From Paenibacillus glacialis (lineage in GTDB: Bacteria; Bacillota; Bacilli; Paenibacillales; Paenibacillaceae), in NCBI RefSeq assembly GCF_001637205.1, contig NZ_LVJH01000007.1, positions 493,248-557,247 on the forward strand: a stretch of 64,000 nt of DNA. Reading direction: 5' to 3'. This document shows, piece after piece, positions 8,602 through 16,987 of the stretch (within the stretch, counting starts at the first letter, position 1; the number at the start of each line of letters is the position of its first letter). Below the pieces are notes generated by a model, which was not told the origin of the DNA, searched no databases, and was given only the letters and a program-made list of their open reading frames with translations. A program made the position numbers and the translations under genes.

Positions 8602-8799
8602 TTGTCATCATTCATGTGGCATATATGGTTCTCTAAAAGCTTCAAACTTACGTTTGAGACGATTTATTGTGCAGGGAGGAACGGAAAATATTTAAACAGA
8701 TTTGCGGGTAAACAATTTAATAAAGGCGTAGTAATTGGATTACTAACTATATTATTCGTGGTGAGTGTGATAGTAGTCTGGTTCTGCTGTCTAACATGA
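8602..8799 (+). CDS. Small single-helix membrane protein, uncertain
   Basis: This 65-codon frame starts at TTG 8602 (or ATG 8614) and ends with one strongly hydrophobic helix, GVVIGLLTILFVVSVIVVWF, before a short CCLT tail. It fills the space between the CpaE-like gene and the SAF-domain gene on the same strand. No good ribosome site precedes either start, and no family is recognised. It may be a genuine small component of the machine or chance coding in a spacer. Confidence 0.35.
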   Translation: MSSFMWHIWFSKSFKLTFETIYCAGRNGKYLNRFAGKQFNKGVVIGLLTILFVVSVIVVWFCCLT

Positions 8800-8812
8800 G
8801 GGGTGGATATTA

Positions 8813-9913
8813 TTGTCAACGCTTAGACGAAGAACAAAAAACTTGATTCTGGCAAGTCTATCTGGTGCTGTCATTATGGGGGCATTATCAGCAGGTGGGA
8901 TTACCTATTTAATTAAACAGCATGACAAGGAAGAGAAAACAATCCGATTGGAGTATCAGGCACAAATTGATGAGGCCAAAAAGCTTCTGAAAGAACAAAA
9001 TTCCGTGAAAAAAAGAGTGGTAGTAACTTCGAAGGAAATTAAGGCAGGGGAAACTTTAACAGAGAAGGATTTAAAGGTGATAGAACTACCTCAAAAAGAT
9101 GTCCCAGACAATGGGATAGAAGGAATAGAAAATTTACTAGGAAAAGTAATAAAGATCGATGCTGGTTTAAATACGCCATTAATTAGTTCTATGGTATTTG
9201 AAGAAGGAGCTACTCCAAATGACCTTAGACATCAAGAGTATACTGTGCTTCAGTTGCCAACACAACTTAAAAAGGGACAATTTGTGGATGTACGGATCAT
9301 GTTTCCAACTGGACAGGATTACACAGTGTTATCGAAGAAAAAGGTGAAGGATTTATTAGGGTCAACTGTATGGCATGAGGTAAACGAATTTGAGATTTTA
9401 GCAATGCAAAGTGCCATTGTAGATGCATATATTCATGGAGCAATACTTTATGAAATAACCTATGTTGATCCTTTTATGCAGGATGAGTCAATTCCAAACT
9501 ACCCAATAAATCTTAAAGTAATAGAACTTATACAATCCGACCCAAACATTCTCGAAAAAGCCAAGTTCTCAATGAGTACTTGGGGAAGAACAACAATAGA
9601 AAAGTCGATGTCAGAGATGGATGAGATGGACATCATTAAAGTTCAGAATGGTAGTACGATGCTGCAACAACAGATTATAAATGATCAAACGGTTCAACAA
9701 CAAAAGGATCAAGGAATAACAAATGAGCAGATTATTCAACAAACGAGCGAAGATGCAATCGTTAACACTCCAGAAGACATCACAAAAAATGATGCAGAAG
9801 TAGGAATACCAACCCCTACAAGTAATTCTGATCTAAAAGAAACGATTGTACAACCTGTTGATTCAGGTGAGAAAGAAAAAGACGTATTTGAACAGCCGCT
9901 AGTTAATCCATAG
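8813..9913 (+). CDS. CpaB/RcpC-like SAF-domain protein
   Basis: The 366-residue protein has a membrane helix (about residues 10-33), a charged coiled-coil-like segment (about 37-66), then a SAF/CpaB domain: RVVVTSKEIKAGETLTEKDL and GLNTPLISSMVF. SAF domains occur in CpaB/RcpC pilus-assembly and FlgA proteins. The C-terminal third is rich in Gln, Asn and Thr (QQQIINDQTVQQQKDQ) and probably unstructured outside the membrane. A GAGGGGTGG site precedes the TTG start at 8813. In a Gram-positive cell it would project into the wall zone, perhaps binding wall polymers. Confidence 0.8.
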   Translation: MSTLRRRTKNLILASLSGAVIMGALSAGGITYLIKQHDKEEKTIRLEYQAQIDEAKKLLKEQNSVKKRVVVTSKEIKAGETLTEKDLKVIELPQKDVPDNGIEGIENLLGKVIKIDAGLNTPLISSMVFEEGATPNDLRHQEYTVLQLPTQLKKGQFVDVRIMFPTGQDYTVLSKKKVKDLLGSTVWHEVNEFEILAMQSAIVDAYIHGAILYEITYVDPFMQDESIPNYPINLKVIELIQSDPNILEKAKFSMSTWGRTTIEKSMSEMDEMDIIKVQNGSTMLQQQIINDQTVQQQKDQGITNEQIIQQTSEDAIVNTPEDITKNDAEVGIPTPTSNSDLKETIVQPVDSGEKEKDVFEQPLVNP

Positions 9914-9929
9914 AGAAGGAGTGTTATCG

Positions 9930-10646
9930 TTGACTAAAACAATATTTTTCGGGTCATGTGATATAAGCGATTTGCTTCAATATACATGCAAAATATTATC
10001 GGCTGCAGGTAAACGTGTCCTCCTTATCGATAATACAATAGAACGTTATATCTATTATGGTACACAAAACAATAATAGTGAGTTGAAGCTAGCAGAGAAC
10101 GATGGATTTGAAATAGCACATGGATTCTTGAAACTATCAGACCTTGAGAGATTTCTCACAAATAACGAACTATATGATCAAGTTCTTATACATTGCACTG
10201 ACCCAAAATTCCTCTCCAAATCAGATTTACAAAAGTTCAATAAAAAGTACGTAGCAGTGAACAATGAACGTATCGTACTGGAAAAGACCGTTGAGTTTTT
10301 GAATGAACTGTTTAGTGGCAAGGGAGAAGGGGTCGGACCCATCCAGTTAACTAAACTCGTTGTTAATCATGTCATATGTGATATAGCTGAAGATTACTTA
10401 GAATCCGTTCTGGGGAAATTCCCAATCGTATGGTCAGATGAATCTTATGAAATGTTGTTTGACGAAATTGACTTCGCAACGAAAATTAACAACCAGCATA
10501 GTGGGCAGAACAATATTAATCGGTTATCACGAGTATTCAAAAAAACGTTAATGAATATATCTGAGGAAATATCTGGTTTAGAGAAAAAAGAAATAAAATC
10601 AGCTTTTAAACAAGCAAAAAGGAGGAAAAGAGTATGGGGCAAATAG
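9930..10646 (+). CDS. Degenerate ParA/CpaE-like protein lacking a P-loop
   Basis: About 238 residues. The first strand TIFFGSCDISDLLQYTCKIL and KRVLLIDN look like the opening of a ParA/CpaE fold, but no Walker A glycines or lysine remain. The centre has DQVLIHCTDP and TKLVVNHVI, matching later strands of the fold. The C-terminus is very basic (KQAKRRKRVWGK). The frame opens at GTG 9921, but AAGGAG at 9916-9921 favours TTG 9930. It overlaps the next CpaE-like gene by 13 bases. It may be a non-enzymatic partner of the neighbouring CpaE-like proteins. Confidence 0.65.
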   Translation: MTKTIFFGSCDISDLLQYTCKILSAAGKRVLLIDNTIERYIYYGTQNNNSELKLAENDGFEIAHGFLKLSDLERFLTNNELYDQVLIHCTDPKFLSKSDLQKFNKKYVAVNNERIVLEKTVEFLNELFSGKGEGVGPIQLTKLVVNHVICDIAEDYLESVLGKFPIVWSDESYEMLFDEIDFATKINNQHSGQNNINRLSRVFKKTLMNISEEISGLEKKEIKSAFKQAKRRKRVWGK

Positions 10647-11455
10647 CATTTTGGTCACCGGTTGGAGGGCAGGCAGGAATTACAGCTAATATGAGTGCAG
10701 TTGCAACTGTTATTTCCATAGAGTACATGACCAAAACATTGATTAGTCATACGCAATGGGAAAATCCAGTATTGGAATCTACATTTATTAGAGACAAAGT
10801 AATCGGTGAAGGTGATATGAATTATTCTACTTCAGGTATTGATGCATTGGAACGATTGGTCCGAAGCAAGAAATTAACGCCAGAATTAGTTCGTGATTTC
10901 ACAATTCCGATTCTAACAAATCGTCTCGATCTGATGACAGGGACAACGAAACCGGATGGATCTATATCAGATGTCGTAAATCGGATTTTTGATGCAGCCA
11001 AGCAATTCTATGATGTATCACTCATCGATGTGGAGAATGGATTGGATAACTCATTAACAAATGCCGTTCTACAAAACTCGGATGTGATTGTTGTGAATTT
11101 GAATCAAAACCTATCTGTTTTACAAAAGTTTTTTCGTGGAAGTGAATTCAATGAAGTGTTGAAGGATCAGGAATACATCATCGTGTTAGGACAATATGAT
11201 CGTAATTCTAAATATAACGTTGGGAATATCAAGAGAACGTTTAAATGTGATAAGCCGATGTATACGATTCCACACAACACGGGATTTATGGATGCTATAA
11301 ATGACGCAACAGTAGTCGAGTTCTTTCTCAAAAATAAAAACATTCGATCGGGGAACGATAATTACCATTTTATTGAAGAGGTTAGGGGATTTGCAAAGGG
11401 GATTCTTAGCGCTTCAGGAATAGACACAAAGATCTATAGCGAACGGGGGGCTTAA
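10634..11455 (+). CDS. CpaE/ParA-like P-loop-fold protein (paralogue 2)
   Basis: The 273-residue paralogue of the 7702-8550 protein begins QIAFWSPVGGQAGITANMS. The glycines of the deviant Walker A persist, but the P-loop lysine position is Ile and the signature lysine is Val. Shared blocks include GIDALERL, VRDFTIPILTNRLDLMTG, DVIVVNLNQN and EYIIVLGQYD. AGGAGG lies just upstream of ATG 10634. It sits two bases before the CpaF-like ATPase gene, the usual neighbourhood of cpaE/tadZ. Loss of the lysine argues that it binds partners rather than cycling ATP in the standard way. Confidence 0.75.
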   Translation: MGQIAFWSPVGGQAGITANMSAVATVISIEYMTKTLISHTQWENPVLESTFIRDKVIGEGDMNYSTSGIDALERLVRSKKLTPELVRDFTIPILTNRLDLMTGTTKPDGSISDVVNRIFDAAKQFYDVSLIDVENGLDNSLTNAVLQNSDVIVVNLNQNLSVLQKFFRGSEFNEVLKDQEYIIVLGQYDRNSKYNVGNIKRTFKCDKPMYTIPHNTGFMDAINDATVVEFFLKNKNIRSGNDNYHFIEEVRGFAKGILSASGIDTKIYSERGA

Positions 11456-11457
11456 GT

Positions 11458-13350
11458 ATGTTGACGAGTCAGTGGATTAATATCTCCCTGATTGTCGTAT
11501 TGGTCTTTGTGATCGGGGTTATTGTCTTTTTTAAGCTTACTGAAAAGAGAGAGCCCCGTAGAAACCCTCATGATCTAGACAAGAAATTTACGATTCCGAC
11601 TATGATTGAGTTCGTAAAAAAAGCATTAAACGATATGACGACTAGCGATTTAGATCACTTGGGATTATCCGAAGAAGAATTCAATCGACAAATTCGTCAG
11701 AGATTACAACTGAAAAAGGCGTTAAAAGGGTCCATTTATGGTGATCGAAATGATAAAAACTATGTCAAAAATACAATCTTTGATCTTCTGTATAAAAACT
11801 ATGGATTAAATGATGACAATATTAATCAAGTCATTCAGTTTAGTAACAGCAAACAATTAACATCGCAAGATAAATTTGAAATCATTCTACATAAATACAA
11901 GAAGAAATATGGTATGGATGCACTGTCAACAATGATTGATAATCACAATCTGGCAGAGTTAAAGGAAATAATCGATGATCATGAATCGGAATCATATATC
12001 ATAACGGTTGCGGAAATGGACGACGTATTTAAAAAGGAACAGAAGAGTTTGTCTTTCGAGGACAAGCTAAACATTGTGGTACAAAGAATCTATCAGGAAT
12101 TCAAAGGCTTCAGCGTGATTGATGATATACGTGATATGCGCATTGATGGTGTGTCAGGTGGGGTATCTGGTATACCCATTAATCAGATTGATCCTGATGA
12201 TGACATGATGATTTGTTCGAACCAAGCCAAGATGAATACAATTCCTTTAAGTCACGATAGTGTGTGGATTTATTATAAAGGGAAAACCATTCATTTATCT
12301 TTTCTCTCTTTTCAAACCGAAGGGGAGTTCAAGAGAGTCTGCCAAAATATCTATCGATATAATAATCCCGGACAATTATCAGATCAAAATGGTTTTATAG
12401 TCAACGATATGAAAGATGGCTCTCGTGTTGTTGTGGTAAGACCCAAGTTTTCTGAGTCATGGGCATTTTTTGTCCGTAAATTTGATACTGGATCAGCACA
12501 CCTTGAAGAATTGATATCAGTGAAAGATACGAACCGCCTATTAGTTATAACTCTGCTTATTTATATGATCAAGGGTTGTAGAATTGTCTCACTTACAGGA
12601 GCACAAGGTACTGGGAAAACGACATTATTGATGGCATTGGTCAGATATATTCATGCATCCTATACCATTCGAGTGCAAGAAATGACGTTCGAATTACGTT
12701 TAAGAAAAATTTATCACAATCGTAATATCTTATCCTTCCGAGAAACGGATACGATCAATGGTCAAGCGGGACTAGATCTTCAGAAAAAGACGGATGGTGT
12801 TGTTAACCTGCTTGGTGAAATTGCTACTGATGTTGTTGCAGCTTGGATGATTCAGATGGCACAGGTTGCGAGCTTGTTCACTTTGTTTACCCATCACGCT
12901 AAGACGACTAACAATCTAATAGAATCAATCAGGAACTCATTGCTGAAAACAGGCGTGTTTACAAATGAGAAAATCGCTGAGCAGCAAGTAGTTAGTGTTT
13001 TAAACTTTGATGTTCATATGAAGAAAGATCTGGATGGGAAGAGATATATCGAGAGAATTACTGAAATTGTACCGCTTGATCAAGATACGGATTACCCAAC
13101 AGACTTTCGGAATGTATCTGATCCACAAGATAAGATCGATTCTTTTATGAATACAACAGCAGAATATTTCAGAAGACAAACGGACCGGAAATTGTATGAG
13201 GCTAGAAACATCATAGAATATCGGGATGGTGGCTATGTGGCAGTAAATCGTATTTCCAGTCGAAATCAGGAAGAAATGTTGGAATTCATGTCACCTCGTG
13301 ATAAGGAAGAGTATATCGAGTTCACCGAAAGGAATTGGGGGATGATTTAG
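11458..13350 (+). CDS. CpaF/TadA-like secretion ATPase with N-terminal membrane helix
   Basis: The 630-residue protein ends in a type II/IV secretion ATPase core: Walker A GAQGTGKTTLL (residues about 381-391), Asp box VQEMTFEL, Walker B-like VVNLLGEIATDVV and His-box LFTHHAKT in place of STIHAN. This is the motor that drives pilin assembly or secretion. Two departures stand out: a strong transmembrane helix at residues 5-27, whereas TadA/CpaF ATPases are normally soluble, and a long charged region (about 30-200) before the core. The gene lies two bases after the CpaE-like gene and abuts the TadB/C-like gene. Confidence 0.85.
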   Translation: MLTSQWINISLIVVLVFVIGVIVFFKLTEKREPRRNPHDLDKKFTIPTMIEFVKKALNDMTTSDLDHLGLSEEEFNRQIRQRLQLKKALKGSIYGDRNDKNYVKNTIFDLLYKNYGLNDDNINQVIQFSNSKQLTSQDKFEIILHKYKKKYGMDALSTMIDNHNLAELKEIIDDHESESYIITVAEMDDVFKKEQKSLSFEDKLNIVVQRIYQEFKGFSVIDDIRDMRIDGVSGGVSGIPINQIDPDDDMMICSNQAKMNTIPLSHDSVWIYYKGKTIHLSFLSFQTEGEFKRVCQNIYRYNNPGQLSDQNGFIVNDMKDGSRVVVVRPKFSESWAFFVRKFDTGSAHLEELISVKDTNRLLVITLLIYMIKGCRIVSLTGAQGTGKTTLLMALVRYIHASYTIRVQEMTFELRLRKIYHNRNILSFRETDTINGQAGLDLQKKTDGVVNLLGEIATDVVAAWMIQMAQVASLFTLFTHHAKTTNNLIESIRNSLLKTGVFTNEKIAEQQVVSVLNFDVHMKKDLDGKRYIERITEIVPLDQDTDYPTDFRNVSDPQDKIDSFMNTTAEYFRRQTDRKLYEARNIIEYRDGGYVAVNRISSRNQEEMLEFMSPRDKEEYIEFTERNWGMI

Positions 13351-15438
13351 ATGGATTTGAGAACGATAGGGATTGCAGTATTTATTGTATCCATATTGTT
13401 GACTGTCGTCTTTTACATCTGGTTGAAACTCCTAACAAGAAAGGCAGAAAGAGACGGTACACAAGAGATTATTCGTTCATATGAGCAATTAGCAGGGACG
13501 AATAAGCAAAAATGGAAGAGAAAAGTATATCAATTCTTTCAAGATTCATACGTAATGCTATTGCGAGTTCCACTCATTCGTCGATATGTACTGAAAATTA
13601 GAAAGAGACTACAAGCGATCCATGCTTATGACGAGTATACGATGAGACGTGAGACTATTAAAATTGTTTTTTCTACGATTAGTATTATATGTGTGGTTGT
13701 GATTGTTCTCATATTTGTAAACCAAGATTTCACTTTCATATTTATGGTTCTGCTAGCTGCGTTAGTTGTGAATGGAATGTTGATAGATGCATTTGTACTT
13801 CGTGTTGAGGATCGCTTACTTATCCAGCTTCGAGATCTGCTAAAAGATGTACGTCATAATTACCATCAGAACGGGATGATAGAAGAAGCGGTACATGATT
13901 CTGCAGAGACTTCTTCTAATGAAGCTGCACTACATGCAAAAAAAATACATGAAGTCCTAACATCGAACAACTCTGAAGAGAAGCTTGAGCTTTACTATGA
14001 ATCTGCGCCAAACCGTTTCTTAAAAGGTTTCGCGGGTATGTCCTTTTTAGTTCAAGAGTATGGAGACAAGATTGTTAAAGAAGGCTCACTGTATTTGAAT
14101 AATTTAAACAAGTTAGCGGAAGAAATTAATTTGGAAATATTAAAACGAAGGAAATTAAACTTTCTCTTTAAGGGCTTAACTGCGATTGCGGTATTTCCAA
14201 TTCTATTTACTAAACCCATAGAAAACTGGGCAAGTAACCAATTTCCATTAATGGGTGAGTTTTATACAAGTAAGATGGGTTTCTTAACAAAATTAATCAT
14301 TTTTGCGATTGTCCTTGGATCGTATGTTCTTCTAAAAAAGATGCAAGATCAACAAGAAGGAACATACGTGTCTAAGACTAGAAAGAACCCTTGGGAATTA
14401 CATTTATTAAAGGTTCCAGGAGTAAAGTGGATCGTCGATCGTCTAACACCAGCACGTAGGACAGGCGAATACTTTAAGATAAGCAGATTGTTAAAAGATG
14501 CAAATGCAAGAAATTCGATTGAATGGCACTATCTACACAGGTTTTTATTATGTCTCATTGTATTTGTGGGCGTACTGATTTCTTTTTCGACGATGCATTA
14601 CATTGCGATCCACAACGTGATGACTGCCCCTACGAATAACTCTAATCTGTTTGGGAAAATGTCCATAGAGGAGTTACAGAATGCAAATCAATTGACTGAT
14701 TTTGACTCTAACATCATTTATCAAGTGAAGGGGGTGAACAATGAACAACTTCATGACGCAGTGGTCCAGTTGGTCAAACAAGATGAAACAGCATTCTTTA
14801 ATGAAACATTGCTTAACACTACAACCATTCGGATACTGTCAAAAATTCAGGATATAAACGCTGAGTACCTTAAATGGTGGGAGCTTTTGATTAGTATCGT
14901 ATTTGGGGGGATTGCATATCAAGTCCCATTGTGGATATTGTTATTCCAAAAGAAAATGCGTGCCATGGATATGCAAAATGAGACGGATCAATTTCACACC
15001 ATCGTTGCAATGCTTTGTGAGATTGATCGTATGTCTGTCGAGGTAATCCTTGAATGGATGGAGAGATTTTCCAATATTTTCAAAGACCCGTTACATAAGT
15101 GCGTTCAGAATTATGAAAGTGGTGCTGAAAAGGCATTGGAACAAGTAAAACTGGATGCACCCTTTATTCCTCTTGTACGAATTATCGAGAGGCTTCAGCT
15201 ATCGATCGATAGAATTCCGATTAAGCAGGCATTCGACGATCTCGAGACGGAACGAAAGTTCTATTTTGACCAAAGAAAGCAATCTTATGAAGAAATGATT
15301 GATGCAAAAGCAGGTTGGGGTAGGATGATTGGCTTTGCACCGATGTATGCGGTTATTTTTCTATACTTAGTCATTCCTTTGATTTACATGAGTTTCACTC
15401 AGATTGGAGTGTACTACGAACAAATCAACAAACTATAA
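13351..15438 (+). CDS. TadB/TadC-like membrane platform protein, double length
   Basis: The protein has 695 residues, about twice the usual TadB or TadC length. Hydrophobic segments lie near residues 6-28, 104-150, 270-287, 314-328, 396-416, 508-532 and 659-683. Two cytoplasmic T2SSF-like segments are apparent: one around 150-265 (LLIQLRDLLKDVRHNYHQNG) and one around 535-655 (FHTIVAMLCEIDRMSVEVIL and IERLQLSIDRIPIKQAF). This suggests that TadB and TadC are joined in one chain. An exported loop of about 90 residues (417-507) separates the halves. It directly follows the ATPase gene, the standard tadA-tadB-tadC order. Confidence 0.75.
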   Translation: MDLRTIGIAVFIVSILLTVVFYIWLKLLTRKAERDGTQEIIRSYEQLAGTNKQKWKRKVYQFFQDSYVMLLRVPLIRRYVLKIRKRLQAIHAYDEYTMRRETIKIVFSTISIICVVVIVLIFVNQDFTFIFMVLLAALVVNGMLIDAFVLRVEDRLLIQLRDLLKDVRHNYHQNGMIEEAVHDSAETSSNEAALHAKKIHEVLTSNNSEEKLELYYESAPNRFLKGFAGMSFLVQEYGDKIVKEGSLYLNNLNKLAEEINLEILKRRKLNFLFKGLTAIAVFPILFTKPIENWASNQFPLMGEFYTSKMGFLTKLIIFAIVLGSYVLLKKMQDQQEGTYVSKTRKNPWELHLLKVPGVKWIVDRLTPARRTGEYFKISRLLKDANARNSIEWHYLHRFLLCLIVFVGVLISFSTMHYIAIHNVMTAPTNNSNLFGKMSIEELQNANQLTDFDSNIIYQVKGVNNEQLHDAVVQLVKQDETAFFNETLLNTTTIRILSKIQDINAEYLKWWELLISIVFGGIAYQVPLWILLFQKKMRAMDMQNETDQFHTIVAMLCEIDRMSVEVILEWMERFSNIFKDPLHKCVQNYESGAEKALEQVKLDAPFIPLVRIIERLQLSIDRIPIKQAFDDLETERKFYFDQRKQSYEEMIDAKAGWGRMIGFAPMYAVIFLYLVIPLIYMSFTQIGVYYEQINKL

Positions 15439-15477
15439 ACCTTGGTGAAAAATTAGATTAATTAGGAGGAAATTCAA

Positions 15478-15960
15478 ATGAATAACGCTTCAACAGCTTT
15501 AAAAGTATCCGCGGGTATCTTTTTAACCATTGCACTGATCACAATTGTCGTCGTCCTGTTTATCTCTGCCCAAGAAGCAACAAAATCAGCTCAAAACAAT
15601 TTCGCTGACATTCAAACAGAAATGTCGCAGGCATCTTTCACAGTTTATGATAACACGACAGTATCCGGTAGCCAGGTTTTGAATGCTCTTCGTAAGTTCC
15701 AAGATAAAGGACAGTTCGGTGTTGAAGTCAAAACTGGTAAAAATACAAATGGTTCTTGGTACTTCAAAACAATTAGCACATCAGTACCGGTAGGGAGTTC
15801 TGGGTACGGTTCGGTTACCGCTACAGCGCCAGGCGGTAGTATTGCTCACGCTAGCAATGAATCCGAAAGTGATTATGTGAATCCTTCGGGTAAGTTTGAA
15901 GCCAATGTTATTAAAGATAACAGCAATGTCATCCGCGGTATTACCTTTAAACAAAAATAA
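15478..15960 (+). CDS. Pilin-like N-terminally anchored protein A
   Basis: The 160-residue protein has a single hydrophobic helix at residues 10-31 (AGIFLTIALITIVVVLFISA) followed by a soluble domain with TTVSGSQVLNALRKFQDKG. It resembles a pilin or pseudopilin in layout, but there is no basic leader with a G/A-x4-E cleavage site, so processing by a standard prepilin peptidase is not supported. It has a near-perfect AGGAGG site. The glycine/serine-rich stretch GSSGYGSVTATAPGGS looks like an exposed loop. The SGSxV block is shared with the next protein. It could be the main subunit of the machine. Confidence 0.6.
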   Translation: MNNASTALKVSAGIFLTIALITIVVVLFISAQEATKSAQNNFADIQTEMSQASFTVYDNTTVSGSQVLNALRKFQDKGQFGVEVKTGKNTNGSWYFKTISTSVPVGSSGYGSVTATAPGGSIAHASNESESDYVNPSGKFEANVIKDNSNVIRGITFKQK

Positions 15961-16030
15961 GTTACGTTCATTCAATACAAGAGAGTGAGATGTACTTTAC
16001 ATCTCCTTTCTAGATCCAATAGAGGTGAGT

Positions 16031-16420
16031 ATGATCGATCTTGAAAATAATGCTTCTGAAGCAATAGGTCATAGTTTTGCCGTATCGGTCTTTATTGTTT
16101 CACTGACACTTTCCTTGTACCTATGTTCATCCACTGGGGATACGATACAGAAAACCTACGAAATGAATACTCATTCTGATAACAATATGTATTCTACTTT
16201 GAAGGTGCCTATGAATTATTCTGTAAGCGGATCTGAAGTAAGGCAGTCTCTTTACACCATAAGAGAAATTGGAGTTGATATTGAAGTAAACGGAATGATT
16301 TATTCCAACTCGCTAGATCCAACTACACTGAACGTTTCAGCTATTGATCTAAATAAAAAATATACTCCCACATATGTAAGAGACACTAACGGTGTATTAA
16401 CAATGTTACGTTTTCATTAA
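16031..16420 (+). CDS. Pilin-like N-terminally anchored protein B
   Basis: About 129 residues with a hydrophobic segment near residues 15-33 (SFAVSVFIVSLTLSLYLCSS). The soluble part contains YSVSGSEVRQSLYTIREIG and VDIEVNG, matching the SGSQVLNAL block of protein A, so the two are probably diverged relatives. The frame opens at GTG 16025, but AGAGGTGAG just upstream suggests ATG 16031. No prepilin cleavage motif is evident. The gene lies between two other anchored proteins on the same strand. Confidence 0.55.
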   Translation: MIDLENNASEAIGHSFAVSVFIVSLTLSLYLCSSTGDTIQKTYEMNTHSDNNMYSTLKVPMNYSVSGSEVRQSLYTIREIGVDIEVNGMIYSNSLDPTTLNVSAIDLNKKYTPTYVRDTNGVLTMLRFH

Positions 16421-16435
16421 AGGGGATGTAAAGCC

Positions 16436-16987
16436 TTGTCCAATTCAGTTGCAAAAGTGTTTGCTGTTATCATAGCGATTGTTCTTCTCTTAATATGGCC
16501 TGTATCAACTGCATTGAACAAACAAGATGACATATCTGAAGTTGTAGTGTTAAATTCAGTAACTTACTTTGTGGATTCCGTTCGGGATAAAGGATACATA
16601 ACCCCTACAATGTACAATGAATTTGTAGATCGAATGGCTCTAACGGGGAATACCTATGATATTCAGATGGTTCATCGACACAAGAGATACGATCCTATTT
16701 ACAGTGATAATGGTGTGTTTCAAGCTGGATACAAGGTCAATTATGAAGAATTTTTTAATGCTCAAATCAACGCGAAGATATTCCCAATTAATTCAAGTGA
16801 AACTATAGATTCCCCTAACCGGATTTATAAATTCGCAACCGGTGATTTCTTCGATGTCACAGTCATAAATACTAATCGAACGATGGGGACGTTGATGAAT
16901 GATTTCCTTACAGGAGGCATCAACAACCCCAATGAAAAAATAGTAATTCCTTATGGAGGCATGGTCCTCAATGAAGACTATCACTAA
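16436..16987 (+). CDS. Pilin-like N-terminally anchored protein C
   Basis: The 183-residue protein starts at TTG 16436 after AAGGGGATG. It has one helix (residues 7-24, VFAVIIAIVLLLIWPVS) and an outside domain with VTYFVDSVRDKGYITPTMY and ALTGNTYDIQMVHRHKRY. This resembles TadE-like minor subunits in size and layout; no formal family is recognised. Its end overlaps the next gene by 17 bases, indicating coupled translation. Confidence 0.55.
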   Translation: MSNSVAKVFAVIIAIVLLLIWPVSTALNKQDDISEVVVLNSVTYFVDSVRDKGYITPTMYNEFVDRMALTGNTYDIQMVHRHKRYDPIYSDNGVFQAGYKVNYEEFFNAQINAKIFPINSSETIDSPNRIYKFATGDFFDVTVINTNRTMGTLMNDFLTGGINNPNEKIVIPYGGMVLNEDYH

